A stretch of DNA of 60,000 nt from Takakia lepidozioides (GCA_030704615.1 CM060734.1:59662042-59722041); one strand, 5' to 3'. Shown: positions 48,996 to 59,353, counted from the stretch's first letter. Made by a program: numbers and translations. Notes: a model not told the origin generated them from the sequence alone.

Positions 48996-49270
48996 GATGA
49001 TCCTACCTTGGTGGTGGTAGATGTTGGTGGCGGCACGGGATTCGCCACATTGGGGATTGAAAAAACTGTGGATGCCAAGAATGTGAGCATTCTGGATCAA
49101 TCTCCTCACCAGCTTGCTAAAGCAAAGGAGAAGGCACCTCTCAAGGAGTGCACGATTAGTGAAGGGGATGCAGAGGACTTGCCGTTCGCGACCGACTACG
49201 CGGATCAATATGTGTCTGCATGAAGCATTGAGTACTGGTCAGATCCACAGCATGGTATCAGGGAGGCAGT
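48996..49270 (+). pseudogene. VTE3: Fragment of VTE3-like MPBQ/MSBQ methyltransferase
   Basis: VTE3 is the chloroplast inner-envelope SAM-dependent methyltransferase of tocopherol and plastoquinone synthesis. The fragment reads VVVDVGGGTGFATLGI (SAM motif I), NVSILDQSPHQLAKAKEKA, EGDAEDLPFATDYADQYVSA, then TGA at 49221-49223 where the family has Gly, then SIEYWSDPQHGIREA. Neither the transit-peptide region nor the C-terminal membrane part was found. It is a piece of a host gene stranded among transposons. Confidence 0.85.
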
Positions 49271-49826
49271 CGAGTTGAAGTGCAGGCTGCCGGTAATCTC
49301 CCTCCATGCGAGCTGGAACTTACGGGAAACGACCTGAGAGTCAGCAATGATCAGTATGTGGGACGGACACCTGAACAAATGCAGCTGAGGGATGACGAAG
49401 CGGCAACGCGGTCCATCATGGAGGAGAAGCCGATCGGAGTCCAACAAATCGAGCTGCTCCGTGGTAATGGCGAGGCGACCCCAAAACAACAGAGAACTAC
49501 ATGAACATGTTCGGAACCTGTAGATAACCTGGGAACAGTTTTTAATGGTGAGAACGTTTTGGTGTTAAAAAAAAAAAAAAAGCCTTTTTGATCTAATTCG
49601 AATGATTTAGAGCCTAATTGGTCATATCTTTGTCATATGGGCTCTGTTTGACTCAGTTTTTGGGGGGATAGCTGCAGAAAGGGGAAATCTACCTACCTAG
49701 ACCTGGTTTCTGTTTTTGGGACTCTGCTAAAAATCTATGGAATTTTTAGAGTGTGAGTGGGCCATAAAAGATCCACAATCCTGTCTCTAGAACCTGTGCT
49801 GGTCTATATGAGAGACAAATCTGTGG
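49271..49826. other. Non-coding stretch, no gene recognised
   Basis: Contains a poly(A) run at about 49567-49580 and nothing else I can assign. Confidence 0.35.
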
Positions 49827-50588
49827 ATGTACTCCTTGCATGGCTGGGGAAATGAGGACGTAATTGAAGGGCAGGTCTCTTCTCTTAGCCTGTGCACACA
49901 AGGGGACAGGATTTATGTTTCCCAAGGAACTCAGACTGATTTGAGTGGAGAACAGTTGGACGAGTTGATTGCATACTGGGAGTCAGGCATTAGCAGTAGA
50001 CAACAGACTGCTGTAGTTGGCATTGAGGGCCTCAATATTGCCTTGGACAGTCAGAACTCTGTTGGAGCCAGCAGTTCTGCAGCTGTAGGTGAAATACCAA
50101 AGTGGGTGAAAGCTAGGCTTGGAACACAGCCAAAGACAGCCCCGGGGACCAAGGTTTTCAGTCACAAGGCCGTGGTGTACTGGAGCAGAGGAGCAGGAGC
50201 TACACAAGTTTGTGCAATCAGACATGGTTGCAGCCGGATACGCTCTGCACAGGGCAACCATGAGCGGGGGTTCATCAGCAATGACATGTTTGTTGTGCGT
50301 GAAGGAGATGCAGTCATTCGCAATGAGGACACCCGCAACCGTCTCAAAGCTTTCGAGTTGAGAGACTATCAGACCCTACCTTTGTTTTCTTTAGTGTTCA
50401 GTGAGCGGGAGATAGGGGAGTATTGCTTTGTCTCTACCTGGCAGAAAGAGGAGGAGGGTTGGTTAGAGCGAGCTACTGTAGCTTGGGACAAGGTTAGTGG
50501 CAGGTTTCTGGACATAGATATACCTCCTACACCTTACCATCATGCAGAGCGAGGCACTTTGAGAGAAGTCTGGCAGTTGATAGCATAG
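49827..50588 (+). CDS. Orphan 253-aa protein upstream of element 2
   Basis: A long uninterrupted frame ending at TAG 50586-50588, with globular-looking composition: VSQGTQTDLSGEQLDELIAY near the N-terminus, GFISNDMFVVREGDAVIRNE in the middle, and SEREIGEYCFVSTWQKEEEG with LERATVAWDKVSGRFLDIDI near the end. I recognise no family. It lies about 0.7 kb upstream of gag in the same orientation. It could be an extra protein of the element, a remnant of another transposon or a captured host exon. Codon use does not obviously differ from the element. Confidence 0.5.
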   Translation: MYSLHGWGNEDVIEGQVSSLSLCTQGDRIYVSQGTQTDLSGEQLDELIAYWESGISSRQQTAVVGIEGLNIALDSQNSVGASSSAAVGEIPKWVKARLGTQPKTAPGTKVFSHKAVVYWSRGAGATQVCAIRHGCSRIRSAQGNHERGFISNDMFVVREGDAVIRNEDTRNRLKAFELRDYQTLPLFSLVFSEREIGEYCFVSTWQKEEEGWLERATVAWDKVSGRFLDIDIPPTPYHHAERGTLREVWQLIA

Positions 50589-50666
50589 ATCAGGATTAGA
50601 TCTTGCTTGGTCGGGCTTCTATTCTTCCCCTCCATCTCTGTACTATTTTCATTACCTTGTACTTGT

Positions 50667-51025
50667 AGTTGCCAAAGCCTCTCTTGGTGGAGGCCAGTCA
50701 GTCCGGGGTTTTGGGCTGGGATATTCTGTAGGATCAGCGTTGCTGCTGGACTTTGGTGTGGGGGTGTTGATGTTTTGATTTCTTGTGTTTGGATCCCCCC
50801 CAACACCTGCATGCTTGACTGTGCGCCATGTTGGTTTTGTGTGGGCGCTTGCTTTCATAGGGATTAGGCCGGATTTGATCACCGGTCAATCCTAGAGTAT
50901 GCTGTCGGTGGTGAGGCTGGAGTGATGACCAGCAAGACCACCAGTGTTTCTTCTATGGTGAGGCTGGGTTGATGACCAGCCAACCATAGGAGTTCTTGCG
51001 GTGGATGCAGGTGCAGGTGCCCTGA
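50667..51025 (-). repeat. ~350-bp repeat, partner of 38710-39070 in opposite orientation
   Basis: See 38710-39070. Lies between the orphan frame and gag of element 2. Confidence 0.7.
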
Positions 51026-51323
51026 GCCACTGGGATATGACCCTTTAGACTGCAACAGGTGCCCACCCGTATCACTATTAGATTAGTACTAGAGCCTTAT
51101 AGTGTCACTGGAGGAGGTGCACATTGTGAGTGTCATTACGGAGTTACCCAAGGGTTTTGAGGGGAGTACGGCTACAGGCAGTAACAGTGAGAGTGGGTTC
51201 ACAAGACGAGGTATTCGGTTCAGACCACCTTCACCGCCACCCTCAATTACTGTAGAGTCAGACACAGGCTCGGAGGCTTCATCAACAGGTGTGCACTTTC
51301 ATTCGCCATTGTTGTGGGACGAC

Positions 51324-54300
51324 ATGGAGGAGATGTATGGAGCTACCAAGGGGCCTCGTAGGTACTCTGGAGCTGTGGGCACAATCGAGTTGGATGACTT
51401 TATCCAGGAGTTCGACAGCTGGTGTGATTTGCAGCAGATGCGCAATCCACATCTATTCACCCCATTCATGGCGTGGAAGGGACTGTTCCAGCATTTGGAA
51501 GGCCCGCCTATGGACGATTACCACGAGTTCAGGCGAGGACATGAAGCAGAGATTGAGGAGTGGAGGATGTATTGGTCACCTGACTACATCTCCATTACTC
51601 GAGGCATGACGCGACCAGTAGCTGCATCAGTACCAATAGCTCCCACTGCCAGCACTAGTAGTGGAGCAGGTAGTGCTGGTACTTCTGCAGGTGGTACCAG
51701 TTCAGAAGGTGCTACTACTCCTCCTGCCACAGCTACAACACATGTGCCTAGATTCAACCGGTGGTGGAGTTCTTCCAGGAGTTGCGGAGGAACTACCAAG
51801 GTGTACGGACAGAGAAGCTGCGAAGTTTGCAAGACTTCCAGCGCAAACCCAGTGAGAGCCTGCGAGAGGCGTACACTCGTATGAGGCGCTTGATAAGTGT
51901 GACCCAAGGGGTTACTGAAGCTCAGGCAATCCAGTTTTGGTATGGAATTTTGGACAAGGAGCTCAAGAGAAGGGTGCGAGATGCAACCCTGTTACAAGCA
52001 GCCCAACCCACATTAGCAGATGTGTTTCTGCTGGCTGAGCGGATTGAGCTCAACATGGTGGAGGAGCGAGTTGTTACAATTGGATTTGGTAAGGACATGC
52101 CTGTACGGGGCACAGCTGTCAGCCCACAAGCACAAGGGACTGCCCAACAGCGTGGTCAGGGGGGCAAGGTTGCCCAGCCCAAGTTCCATGGAGCTTACAG
52201 GGGACCTCAGGTGCAGAGGCCCGTGGCATCTTTTGCGGGCCAACAGCAACCAGGGGTGATATGTTGGACATGTGGAGGACCCCATGTCAAGAGAGATTGC
52301 CCAGAGAGTGGCAGAAGGCCGGCACAAGCACAGCCTGCACAGTTGCAGTGTGGGCATTGTGGCAAGTATGGGCATGTAGATGCCCAGTGTTATGACTTGC
52401 ATCCTGAGTTGCGCCCAGGCCAGTTCCAAGGGAACAATGGTGGCCGGGGGCGAGGTGGACCAGCCCAAAGAGGACGAGGTGGTCGGGCACGAGGTGCAGG
52501 CCAAGGGCAAGCTCCACATGGCCAAGGACGCGGAGGTCAAGGTGTTGACCAAGGCATGGCCAATCGGAAGACTGCCACGGCAGCGCCCTGGCAAGCTGCA
52601 GCTGCCAGATTGACGGAGCTGCCAGCTAGGCCAGCCTTTGAGCGCGCCATGGTGACACCTGGAGTTGTCTTGTTAGACAACCAGGGAGGCATTTTCACTT
52701 TGAGTGGACCGGCAGGCAAGAAGTACCGGCCACTGCGGGTCTTGTTGGACTCAGGAGCTCAGCCACTGATGTTGGGCAGAGCTGCTATTGCAGGTTTGGG
52801 CCTCATGGAGGCGGATATGGAGCCTTGTCCTTTCCAGATACAGACATCTCTGGGAGGATCAGAGCAGGCTCGCGGCATGACACGGCATCAGTTGGCTATT
52901 AGACTGCAGCCGGATCATCCTGTAGATGGCTCAGTGATGCGAGCCAAGGCCATTGTGACAGACGCGGTCTCTTACGATGTCCTTGTTGGTGGGGCAGTGT
53001 TATACCCCATGGGCTTCACCCTGGATTTCTGGGAGGAGTCAGCATCCTACAGGCCTGGATGGCAGTCAGGGGATGGTCGCCGTGCACAGCTCCCTGTGAC
53101 ATTCATTGGGGGTATTGCAGCTGCTCAGCGGGGCAAGATGCCAACACTAGCCGCCTTCACAGCTGCAGTCAGCTGGCCTGGAGAGTTGCTGGAAGGCAAT
53201 GCCCATGCAGAGGATGTGCCACCTCCAGCAGAGCAGGATGACATGCATGGTACGGCGGAGTTGCCTGCCATGGTTGCTCACACTCCGTTGTGGGGTACGA
53301 GCAAGGATTTGCAGCACGCTGCTGATGGACGGGTGCAACAAGCTTGGGTAGAAGCTTTTGTACCGTCAGGAGAGGAGGAGAGTGCGGTGATTGTACCAGG
53401 GCCACCTCAGTTGTCGCCATTGGACACCACACCTCTTGTGTGGCAGCGACCGGATGAAGGCATATGCCTTCTGGACTTATTTGGCGGGATCAGCACTGGA
53501 TTGGCTGCAGTGCTGCAGGCAGGTGTACGAGTACGACGTTACCTGTATGTGGAGAGGGATGAGACTGCACGACGCGTCTCACTGCGCCATGTTGCTCAGA
53601 TGGTGCAGCAGCACCCTGAGTTGTTGCCGGTGTCTGCAGTTCGTGGATATCAGCAGGCCTTGCCAGCAGACATTGCGTTGCTGGGGGCGCAGGATTTGGA
53701 GCGGGTTGGCTCCATTGATCTGGTAGTGGCAGGTTGGCCCTGCCAAGGGCATTCATCAGCCGGGCATGGCAATGGATTGCGAGACTCGAGGACGGGTCTG
53801 TTTTGGGAGATGGTGCGGATTTTGCGCCACTTGCAGCTTCATCAGGCTGTATCTCCGGCATACATCTTGGAGAATGTGCCACTGATGGGTGATTCTCGGG
53901 CCAGGGTGATGGCCAGTGTGCGTCAAGTCCGGTCGTGGCTTGGGTCAGCAGTATTGCTGGATGCAGCTGCAGTGGGGTCACGGGCTCATCGTCCACGACT
54001 ATGGTGGACTAACTTGATGCCACCCGCACTGCTCAAGCGTGCATTTGATGGGGTGCAGCGGCTAGCACACCTCACCGTGGATGGCATTTTGGACACAGGA
54101 AGGCAGTCTCAACGTGTGAGACACGATGACCGTTCGCCTTTGGCAGTGGTCAACAGGGTGGGTCAACCACGAGCAGCATTACCTACACTGCTCAGCTTCC
54201 CAGGATCCCATGCTTTTCGGGATGGTGGACCTGGCCTCCTGTGGGATGCTCAATTGCACCAGTTAGTGGAGCCTAATGCCGACGAGCGAGAGCGGGCTAT

Positions 54301-54709
54301 GGGGTTTTCCACTGGGACCACGGCGGTGCCTTCCCTTTCTGAGGCATCACGTCGTCAGGTGTTGGGGCAAGCAATGGATCTCAATTGCTTGACCTGGATT
54401 GTCAGCTTGGCTATGGCTGAGCAACGTAGAGTGCGGAGTGCACTTCCCTTGATGGTCTCTCTGCCTACCGAGACGGTACAGGCAGCGAGTGGGGGCGAGC
54501 CGGTGAGGACCACGAGGTGTAGACATCCATGGCACATGTGGGAGGTGCTCGAGGTTCAGAGGGAGTTGGCAGCGAAGGCAGCTGTGATGTATGAGGTTGG
54601 GGATTCTTCTCGGGATGAGGAGGTTCTCAATGATGAGATGATGGGGCAGGATGAGGCCTTGTCATTGATTGAGCAGGAAGGGGGTACTGCTCAAGAGGTT
54701 GCAGCATAG
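51324..54709 (+). CDS. Gag-protease-C5 DNA methyltransferase polyprotein (one frameshift)
   Basis: First ATG in the gag frame is 51324 (MEEMYGATKG); the frame is open from about 51102. A one-base deletion near 51755 separates the gag N-terminus from the rest, which is open from 51761 for 982 codons. Numbering from 51761: gag core (FFQELRRNYQG, RKPSESLREAYTRMRRL) at 4-45; zinc knuckles CWTCGGPHVKRDC (spacing one residue short) at about 168 and CGHCGKYGHVDAQC at about 197; protease LLDSGAQPLMLG at about 327. The methyltransferase spans about 568-880: motif I DLFGGISTGL, IV GWPCQGHSS with the catalytic Cys, VI ENVPLMGDSRAR, VIII RPRLWW, IX/X EPNADERERAMGF and SEASRRQVLGQAMDLN. Motif order and spacing resemble DNMT3. 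Ends at TAG 54707-54709. Confidence 0.9.
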
Positions 54710-54715
54710 CAACCA
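54707..54715 (+). promoter_or_regulatory. Probable translational read-through signal UAG CAA CCA
   Basis: The stop between the two polyprotein halves is followed by CAA CCA, which fits UAG-CAR-YYA, the leaky-stop context of tobamovirus-type plant viruses. The downstream frame is the same and open. It encodes RAYRNCFAFSLKDLGALKG, the segment that normally precedes gypsy RT, before any ATG. Element 1 has the same nine bases at 41786-41794. Confidence 0.7.
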
Positions 54716-57700
54716 CGGGACGCGTCCTCTACCTCTAAGCCCACTGGACTTAAGGTTGCAGTTACGGAGGACAATTGGGAGCCTGATATTGGACCCATTG
54801 TCACCGGAGGAGAGAGACGACGTATACGGCGGTTCCTGAGGGCTTACAGGAATTGCTTTGCCTTCAGTTTGAAGGACTTGGGAGCACTGAAGGGTCAAGA
54901 GATCCGTATTGAGTTGGCCACTGACACGCCAATCTTTCGGAGACCCTATAGATACAGTGACATGGAGAGGTCTTTGATTCAGATGAGGACTCAAGATCTC
55001 TGGGAGGCAGGTTTGGTGGAGCTCTCTGGTGGAGAGTATGCTTCAGCCACAGTGATGCCAGCTAAGAAGGATGTCTATGGCAATTGGACGGAGAGACGTA
55101 TGTGCGGTGATTACCGGCCTGTAAATCGTCAGACCAAGTCCGATAGGTATGCCATGCCAACACCAGAGGAGATCTTTGATGCCATTGGGCATTCCAAGGT
55201 CTTTAGCACGTTGGATTTACGATCCGGATATCACCAGTTGCCGATCAAGGAGGCGGATAAGCAAAAGACGGCATTCTGGGGGATCAATGAGCACGGGAAG
55301 GATTGCCTATACCAGTGGCGGTTCTTACCATTTGGGCTTAAAAACGCTCCCGCTGAGTTTCAAAGAGTCATGGACAGGATTCTAGCAGGGGTGGAGTTTG
55401 CTCGGTGCTACATAGATGACATCATCATCTTTAGTGCTACGGTGGAGGAGCATGAGAGACACCTTCAGGGGGTATTTGAGCGCTTGAGGACGCACGGATT
55501 GAAGTTACATCCGGGCAAGTGCAAGTTTTTCCACAACCAGATTGAGTATCTGGGTCACATGATATATCCTGGAGGATTGGGGGTACAGCAGACTAAGGTA
55601 GAGTCCATTGCACAGGTTCCACGCCCCACGGATGTGAGCCGAGTTCGAGCTTTCATGGGGTTAGCAAACTATTACAGACGGTTTGTTAAGGGATTTAGTG
55701 CCATTGCAAAGGCTCTAACCAAGCTGACCAAGGTGGACCAGGAGTGGCAGTGGGAAGATGAGCAAGAACAAGCTTTTCAAGAGCTCAAGGCGAGGTTGAC
55801 CTCGGCGCCCATCTTGAGACGACCTATCAGGGGGCGTCCTTTTCAGCTGCATACAGATTGGAGCATGCTGGGGCTTGGAGCGGTGCTCACACAGGTGGAT
55901 GATGAGGGAAGAGAGTTCGTAGTGGCTTATGCTAGCCGCTCGAACAATGCTGCAGAGTCTAAGTATAGCTCATATGAGGGAGAATGCTTAGCTGCAGTGT
56001 GGGCCGTGGCACACTTCAGGTGCTATTATACGGCAATCTCTTCACCCTTGTCACGGATCACCAACCACTCAAGTGGTTGAAGGAGTCAGACAAGCTTACG
56101 GGGAAGCTTGCACGGTGGGCACTCATCCTTCAAGAGTATGACTTTCAGGTGGTGCATCGACCGGGTTTGGTCAATCGAAATGCAGATGGGTTGAGTCGCA
56201 ATCCATGCACGAGCCAGCAGGATGACACTGGAGCTCGGTGGCATGGTGAGACGGACGAGGAGATGGTGCCCGGATGGCATGCATCTGCATTTCTGTGTAT
56301 CTTGGCAGCGGAAGGCCAGGTTGGACCTACAACAGGGATGACTGTAGATCAAGTGTCTGAGGACCCTGAGGCCAGCAATGAGCAGGGTGGCGCCAAAGAT
56401 ATACATGAGGATTCAGTTGTGTTGGACTACCTCCGCAGTGGAGACACGGCAGCCACTATGACTGCCAAGGAGAGGGATCGGATCCTACAACGAGCCAAGA
56501 GGTTCAGGTGGGAGGGGACACACCTGCTCCGAGTGTGGGAGGATGGTCGAGTGAGGATTGTGCCTCACCCAACACAGCGGGCACGGTTAGTGCGGCATGC
56601 CCATGAGGAGTTGGGGCATTTTGGGGTGCGACGCACTCATAGTCTACTGCAGGGGCAGTATTGGTGGCGTGGTATGCACACAGAGGTACAACACTTTGTG
56701 GCTAGGTGCATGGTGTGTGACAGGGTGCGTGCTTCATTCAACGCCCCTACTCCACAATTGCACCCTCTTCCGATCATGGGATTGGGCTACAGGTGGAGTC
56801 TTGACTTCGCAGGGCCGTTGCCACTGACCATGCGCCACAACAAGTACGTGTTGGTGATGGTGGAGCACTTCTCCAAGTGGATTGAATTGGTTCCATTGCC
56901 TGATAAGGCTAGTGAGGGAGCTGCGTATGCATTCCTGGATTGTGTGCTTAGCCGATTCGGTGCTCCAGCTGAGGTACTCACGGACCAAGGGAGAGAGTTC
57001 TTGGGGGAGTTTCAGGCTTTGTGTGACAAAGCCTTGATAGACCACCGCACCACTTCTCGGGATCATCCTGAAGCCGATGGCTTGGCAGAGAGAGTTGTTC
57101 AGACAGTAAAGAGGGGTTTGCGCAAGTATGGCTTGCAGAAGGGACACCTAGGAGATTGGGACCTTCAGTTACCCTGGTTAGCCATGGGCTACAGGTTCAG
57201 CAAGCAAGCATCACTTGCCTCTTTCTCACCATACTTTCTTCTCTTTGGCCGAGAGCCGGATTTGCCTACATCCATTCGCAGAGAAGCTGCTACAGTTCTT
57301 AACCTTGACGATCCGGACGTGTGGGCACGTGCATGTGAGCAGCGTGCAGAGTTGTTCAAGAGAGTCATGCCCATGGCTTTCGAGAACCTTGCCATTGCAC
57401 AACACCGTGATACGTTGAGGTATGCTACCATACGTGGTGGGGGCTATCGTCCTGGGGTTCGGAGATTCAACCCTGGTGACTATGTCTATCTGCAGCAGAC
57501 TGCTCCTACGACCCTGGATGTGACTGCAGGACGTGTTATTTTGAGGGTTCGAGAGGTCTTGCCCTCAGGCGTCTTGGTCTTGGAGGGTCGGGATGGCATC
57601 ACTTGGAAGGACCATGTGCGTAATTGTGCGCCATGTCACCTTCCGAATGTCGATGGCAGGATTGACCCAAACCTGGCAGTGGTATCTGCAGGTTTGAGGT

Positions 57701-57843
57701 GCATGTTGTGTGGGTCTGCTAAAGGGGCAGCCACCATGCTGGTATGTGATCGGTGCTCTAGAGGTTGGCATATGGGATGCTTGACTCCACCTCTTGAGAT
57801 GGTTCCGGATGGGGATTGGTTATGTCCACATTGCATTGGATAG
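54710..57843 (+). CDS. RT-RNase H-integrase-PHD polyprotein (one frameshift)
   Basis: Probably made as a read-through extension of the upstream frame. RT: FSTLDLRSGYHQLPI, LPFGLKNAPAEFQRVMD, and the catalytic box YIDDIIIF at about 55409. RNase H: HTDWSMLGLGAVLTQ, SSYEGECLAAVWAV. A one-base deletion near 56021 shifts the frame inside RNase H; it resumes as LVTDHQPLKWLKES. Integrase: zinc domain HEELGHFGVRRTH with CMVCDRV, catalytic core D in LDFAGP, D in LTDQGREF, E in DGLAERVVQ, then a GPY/F-like module (DYVYLQQTAP, VILRVREVLPSG). The C-terminus is a PHD finger (CMLC...CDRCSRGWHMGC...WLCPHC) at 57694-57834, a C4HC3 histone-reader type where chromoviruses carry a chromodomain. Confidence 0.92.
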
Positions 57844-58090
57844 TGGGAGTGGATACAACCATGGGAGGTTAACAAGAAACGCAAGACCCAGCTACTAGGA
57901 GACCTTGAACACACGAGATCTTGGCTCAAGTTCATAGATTGCAAGACGGCGACTAACGATGGGGCTACTCTTGTACCCGGCCTCTTGGTCTATAGAGTTT
58001 GAGTACAATAGGGACAGTGATAGAGGACTTAGTACGGCTGTGGCTATTACATCTTGTAGCTATCTGGAGGTAGAGGGACCTATCCACCAG

Positions 58091-58103
58091 CTAGGGGGGC
58101 GAT
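58091..58103 (+). other. Polypurine tract of element 2
   Basis: CTAGGGGGGCGAT directly before the TGTGGCAG start of the 3' LTR; identical placement in element 1. It would prime plus-strand DNA synthesis. Confidence 0.6.
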
Positions 58104-58189
58104 TGTGGCAGACTACTTTATTGTGCATATATGTGTAGGTGTGGTTTGGACAGCGATGTAGTTGTGTAGCGATATGTATGCGCACGACA
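58104..58189 (+). repeat. 86-bp LTR (copy 1) of element 2
   Basis: TGTGGCAGACTACTTTATTG ... GCGCACGACA, TG...CA ends. By eye it is identical to 58540-58625. Confidence 0.65.
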
Positions 58190-58191
58190 GC

Positions 58192-58538
58192 TGTCAAGTT
58201 AAATAAGCACAGTGTGAAAACAGCTAGAATAAAACTAGTTATTTGTATTTAACACTTGGATTTAGGTCAAGTGTTAAATCAGGTGTCAAGTTTAGTTTGA
58301 CACCTGGTCCGTCTTATCTTCACGAGAGAGGCAGTCGCGCGGCTCATCTTTCTCGAGTTGAGCCTGCGCGACCGAGCTCCTGCATCGTTTAGGATTGAGA
58401 GTGCTTATGATGGGAGTGTAGGTTGTTGTGGGGTGGAGTCCCCATAGCTTGGGGTGCCCCTGGCTCGACTACTATTTCAAAGAGTGATGGTTTTGGTTTT
58501 CATGCTTTGCATCGTGTGTGTCCTTAGCTTTCTTATCA
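58192..58538 (+). repeat. 347-bp TG...CA repeat, right copy
   Basis: Same sequence as 47323-47669. It lies between two identical 86-bp LTRs with only 2 bp (GC) and 1 bp (T) of spacing. Confidence 0.8.
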
Positions 58539-58539
58539 T

Positions 58540-58625
58540 TGTGGCAGACTACTTTATTGTGCATATATGTGTAGGTGTGGTTTGGACAGCGATGTAGTTG
58601 TGTAGCGATATGTATGCGCACGACA
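58540..58625 (+). repeat. 86-bp LTR (copy 2)
   Basis: Second copy of the LTR-like 86-mer, followed by TCAAAGTT. ATCAA at 58625-58629 matches ATCAA at 47318-47322, a possible target-site duplication of a composite insertion. Confidence 0.6.
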
Positions 58626-58889
58626 TCAAAGTTACAATAATAACTTTTTCAGGCTGTCTTTCAGGAAAGGCAGCGGTGGATCTTCAGGAGATACAGTCAT
58701 TTCTGGCGAGTCTGTTTTCGACAGCCCCCTTTCCAATTTTCTGCTTCCTGTTTATGCCGAAGCAATGGCACTTCACGCGGCCGAGTCCCTATCCCCTGAC
58801 TTTTTAGTGGCCAGCCGTAGGTGTATCCAGCGTGGATCCGGTGTTCTAAAATACTTAGACTTAGATGCAAAGGAAGAGGGGATACATTG

Positions 58890-59213
58890 TACTGACTCTG
58901 AGTCAGACTGAACTGTATTGCATCAGGCTCCTTGGAAGCCAAGGTTACTATGTTTCGTTGATACTCTTCGTCAGTCAAAGGCGCCAGCATCTCAGCGTTA
59001 TTGTTCAAGTATTTCATATGTTGTTCTTGAAAGGTCGTGTGCTCAGGTGGGCAGTCAAGGTACCACCCACAGTCTCTGAAGTGAGAATGACTCCAGTCCT
59101 TCAATATCCCTGCAGTATACATGGTTGGATCGTTTGCAGGGTCCGACCACATGTCAAGATAGTCTGGAATTCCGCTCAGGTGATTTCCTTCCATAAGCAC
59201 ATATTTCGTGTAC
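58890..59213 (-). CDS. Internal exon of an unidentified gene
   Basis: Minus-strand frame beginning right after a strong acceptor (CCTTTTTTCAG). It reads YTKYVLMEGNHLSGIPDYLD, MWSDPANDPTMYTAGILKDW, SHSHFRDCGWYLDCPPEHTT, and on to about 58890, where a GTACAA donor is possible. The composition is typical of a real protein, with many Trp, Tyr, Cys and His. I do not recognise the family. Upstream exons would lie right of 59213; none was found in the palindrome array. Confidence 0.5.
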
Positions 59214-59353
59214 CTGAAAAAAGGAGATAAATCCCAACCCACAAAAGCGCTCAGTGAGTAAGATGCAAGTAGAACAGAAAGAATAAAACATAGATTGAAA
59301 TGGCTCTGACAACTGCTCCAGGACCTTTCAGGACCACACTACTGCTCCAGATA

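Larger units (their letters stand above)
51102..58189 (+). mobile_element. Ty3/gypsy retrotransposon encoding Gag, protease, C5 DNA methyltransferase, RT, RNase H, integrase and PHD finger (element 2)
   Basis: Gene order is protease-(methyltransferase)-RT-RNase H-integrase, the Ty3/gypsy order. The coding region is nearly intact: the only lesions seen are two one-base deletions (near 51755 and 56021), besides a conserved UAG between the two large frames. The 3' end has a purine tract (58091-58102) and a short 86-bp LTR. No matching 5' LTR or primer-binding site was found upstream of gag, so either the 5' end is missing or the boundaries differ from this annotation. Confidence 0.9.

Noticed and set aside
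54869-54871. Independent start codon for the RT frame
   Set aside because: The codon there is TTG; conserved RT lead-in lies upstream of it and there is no ATG, so read-through or a fused product is more likely.
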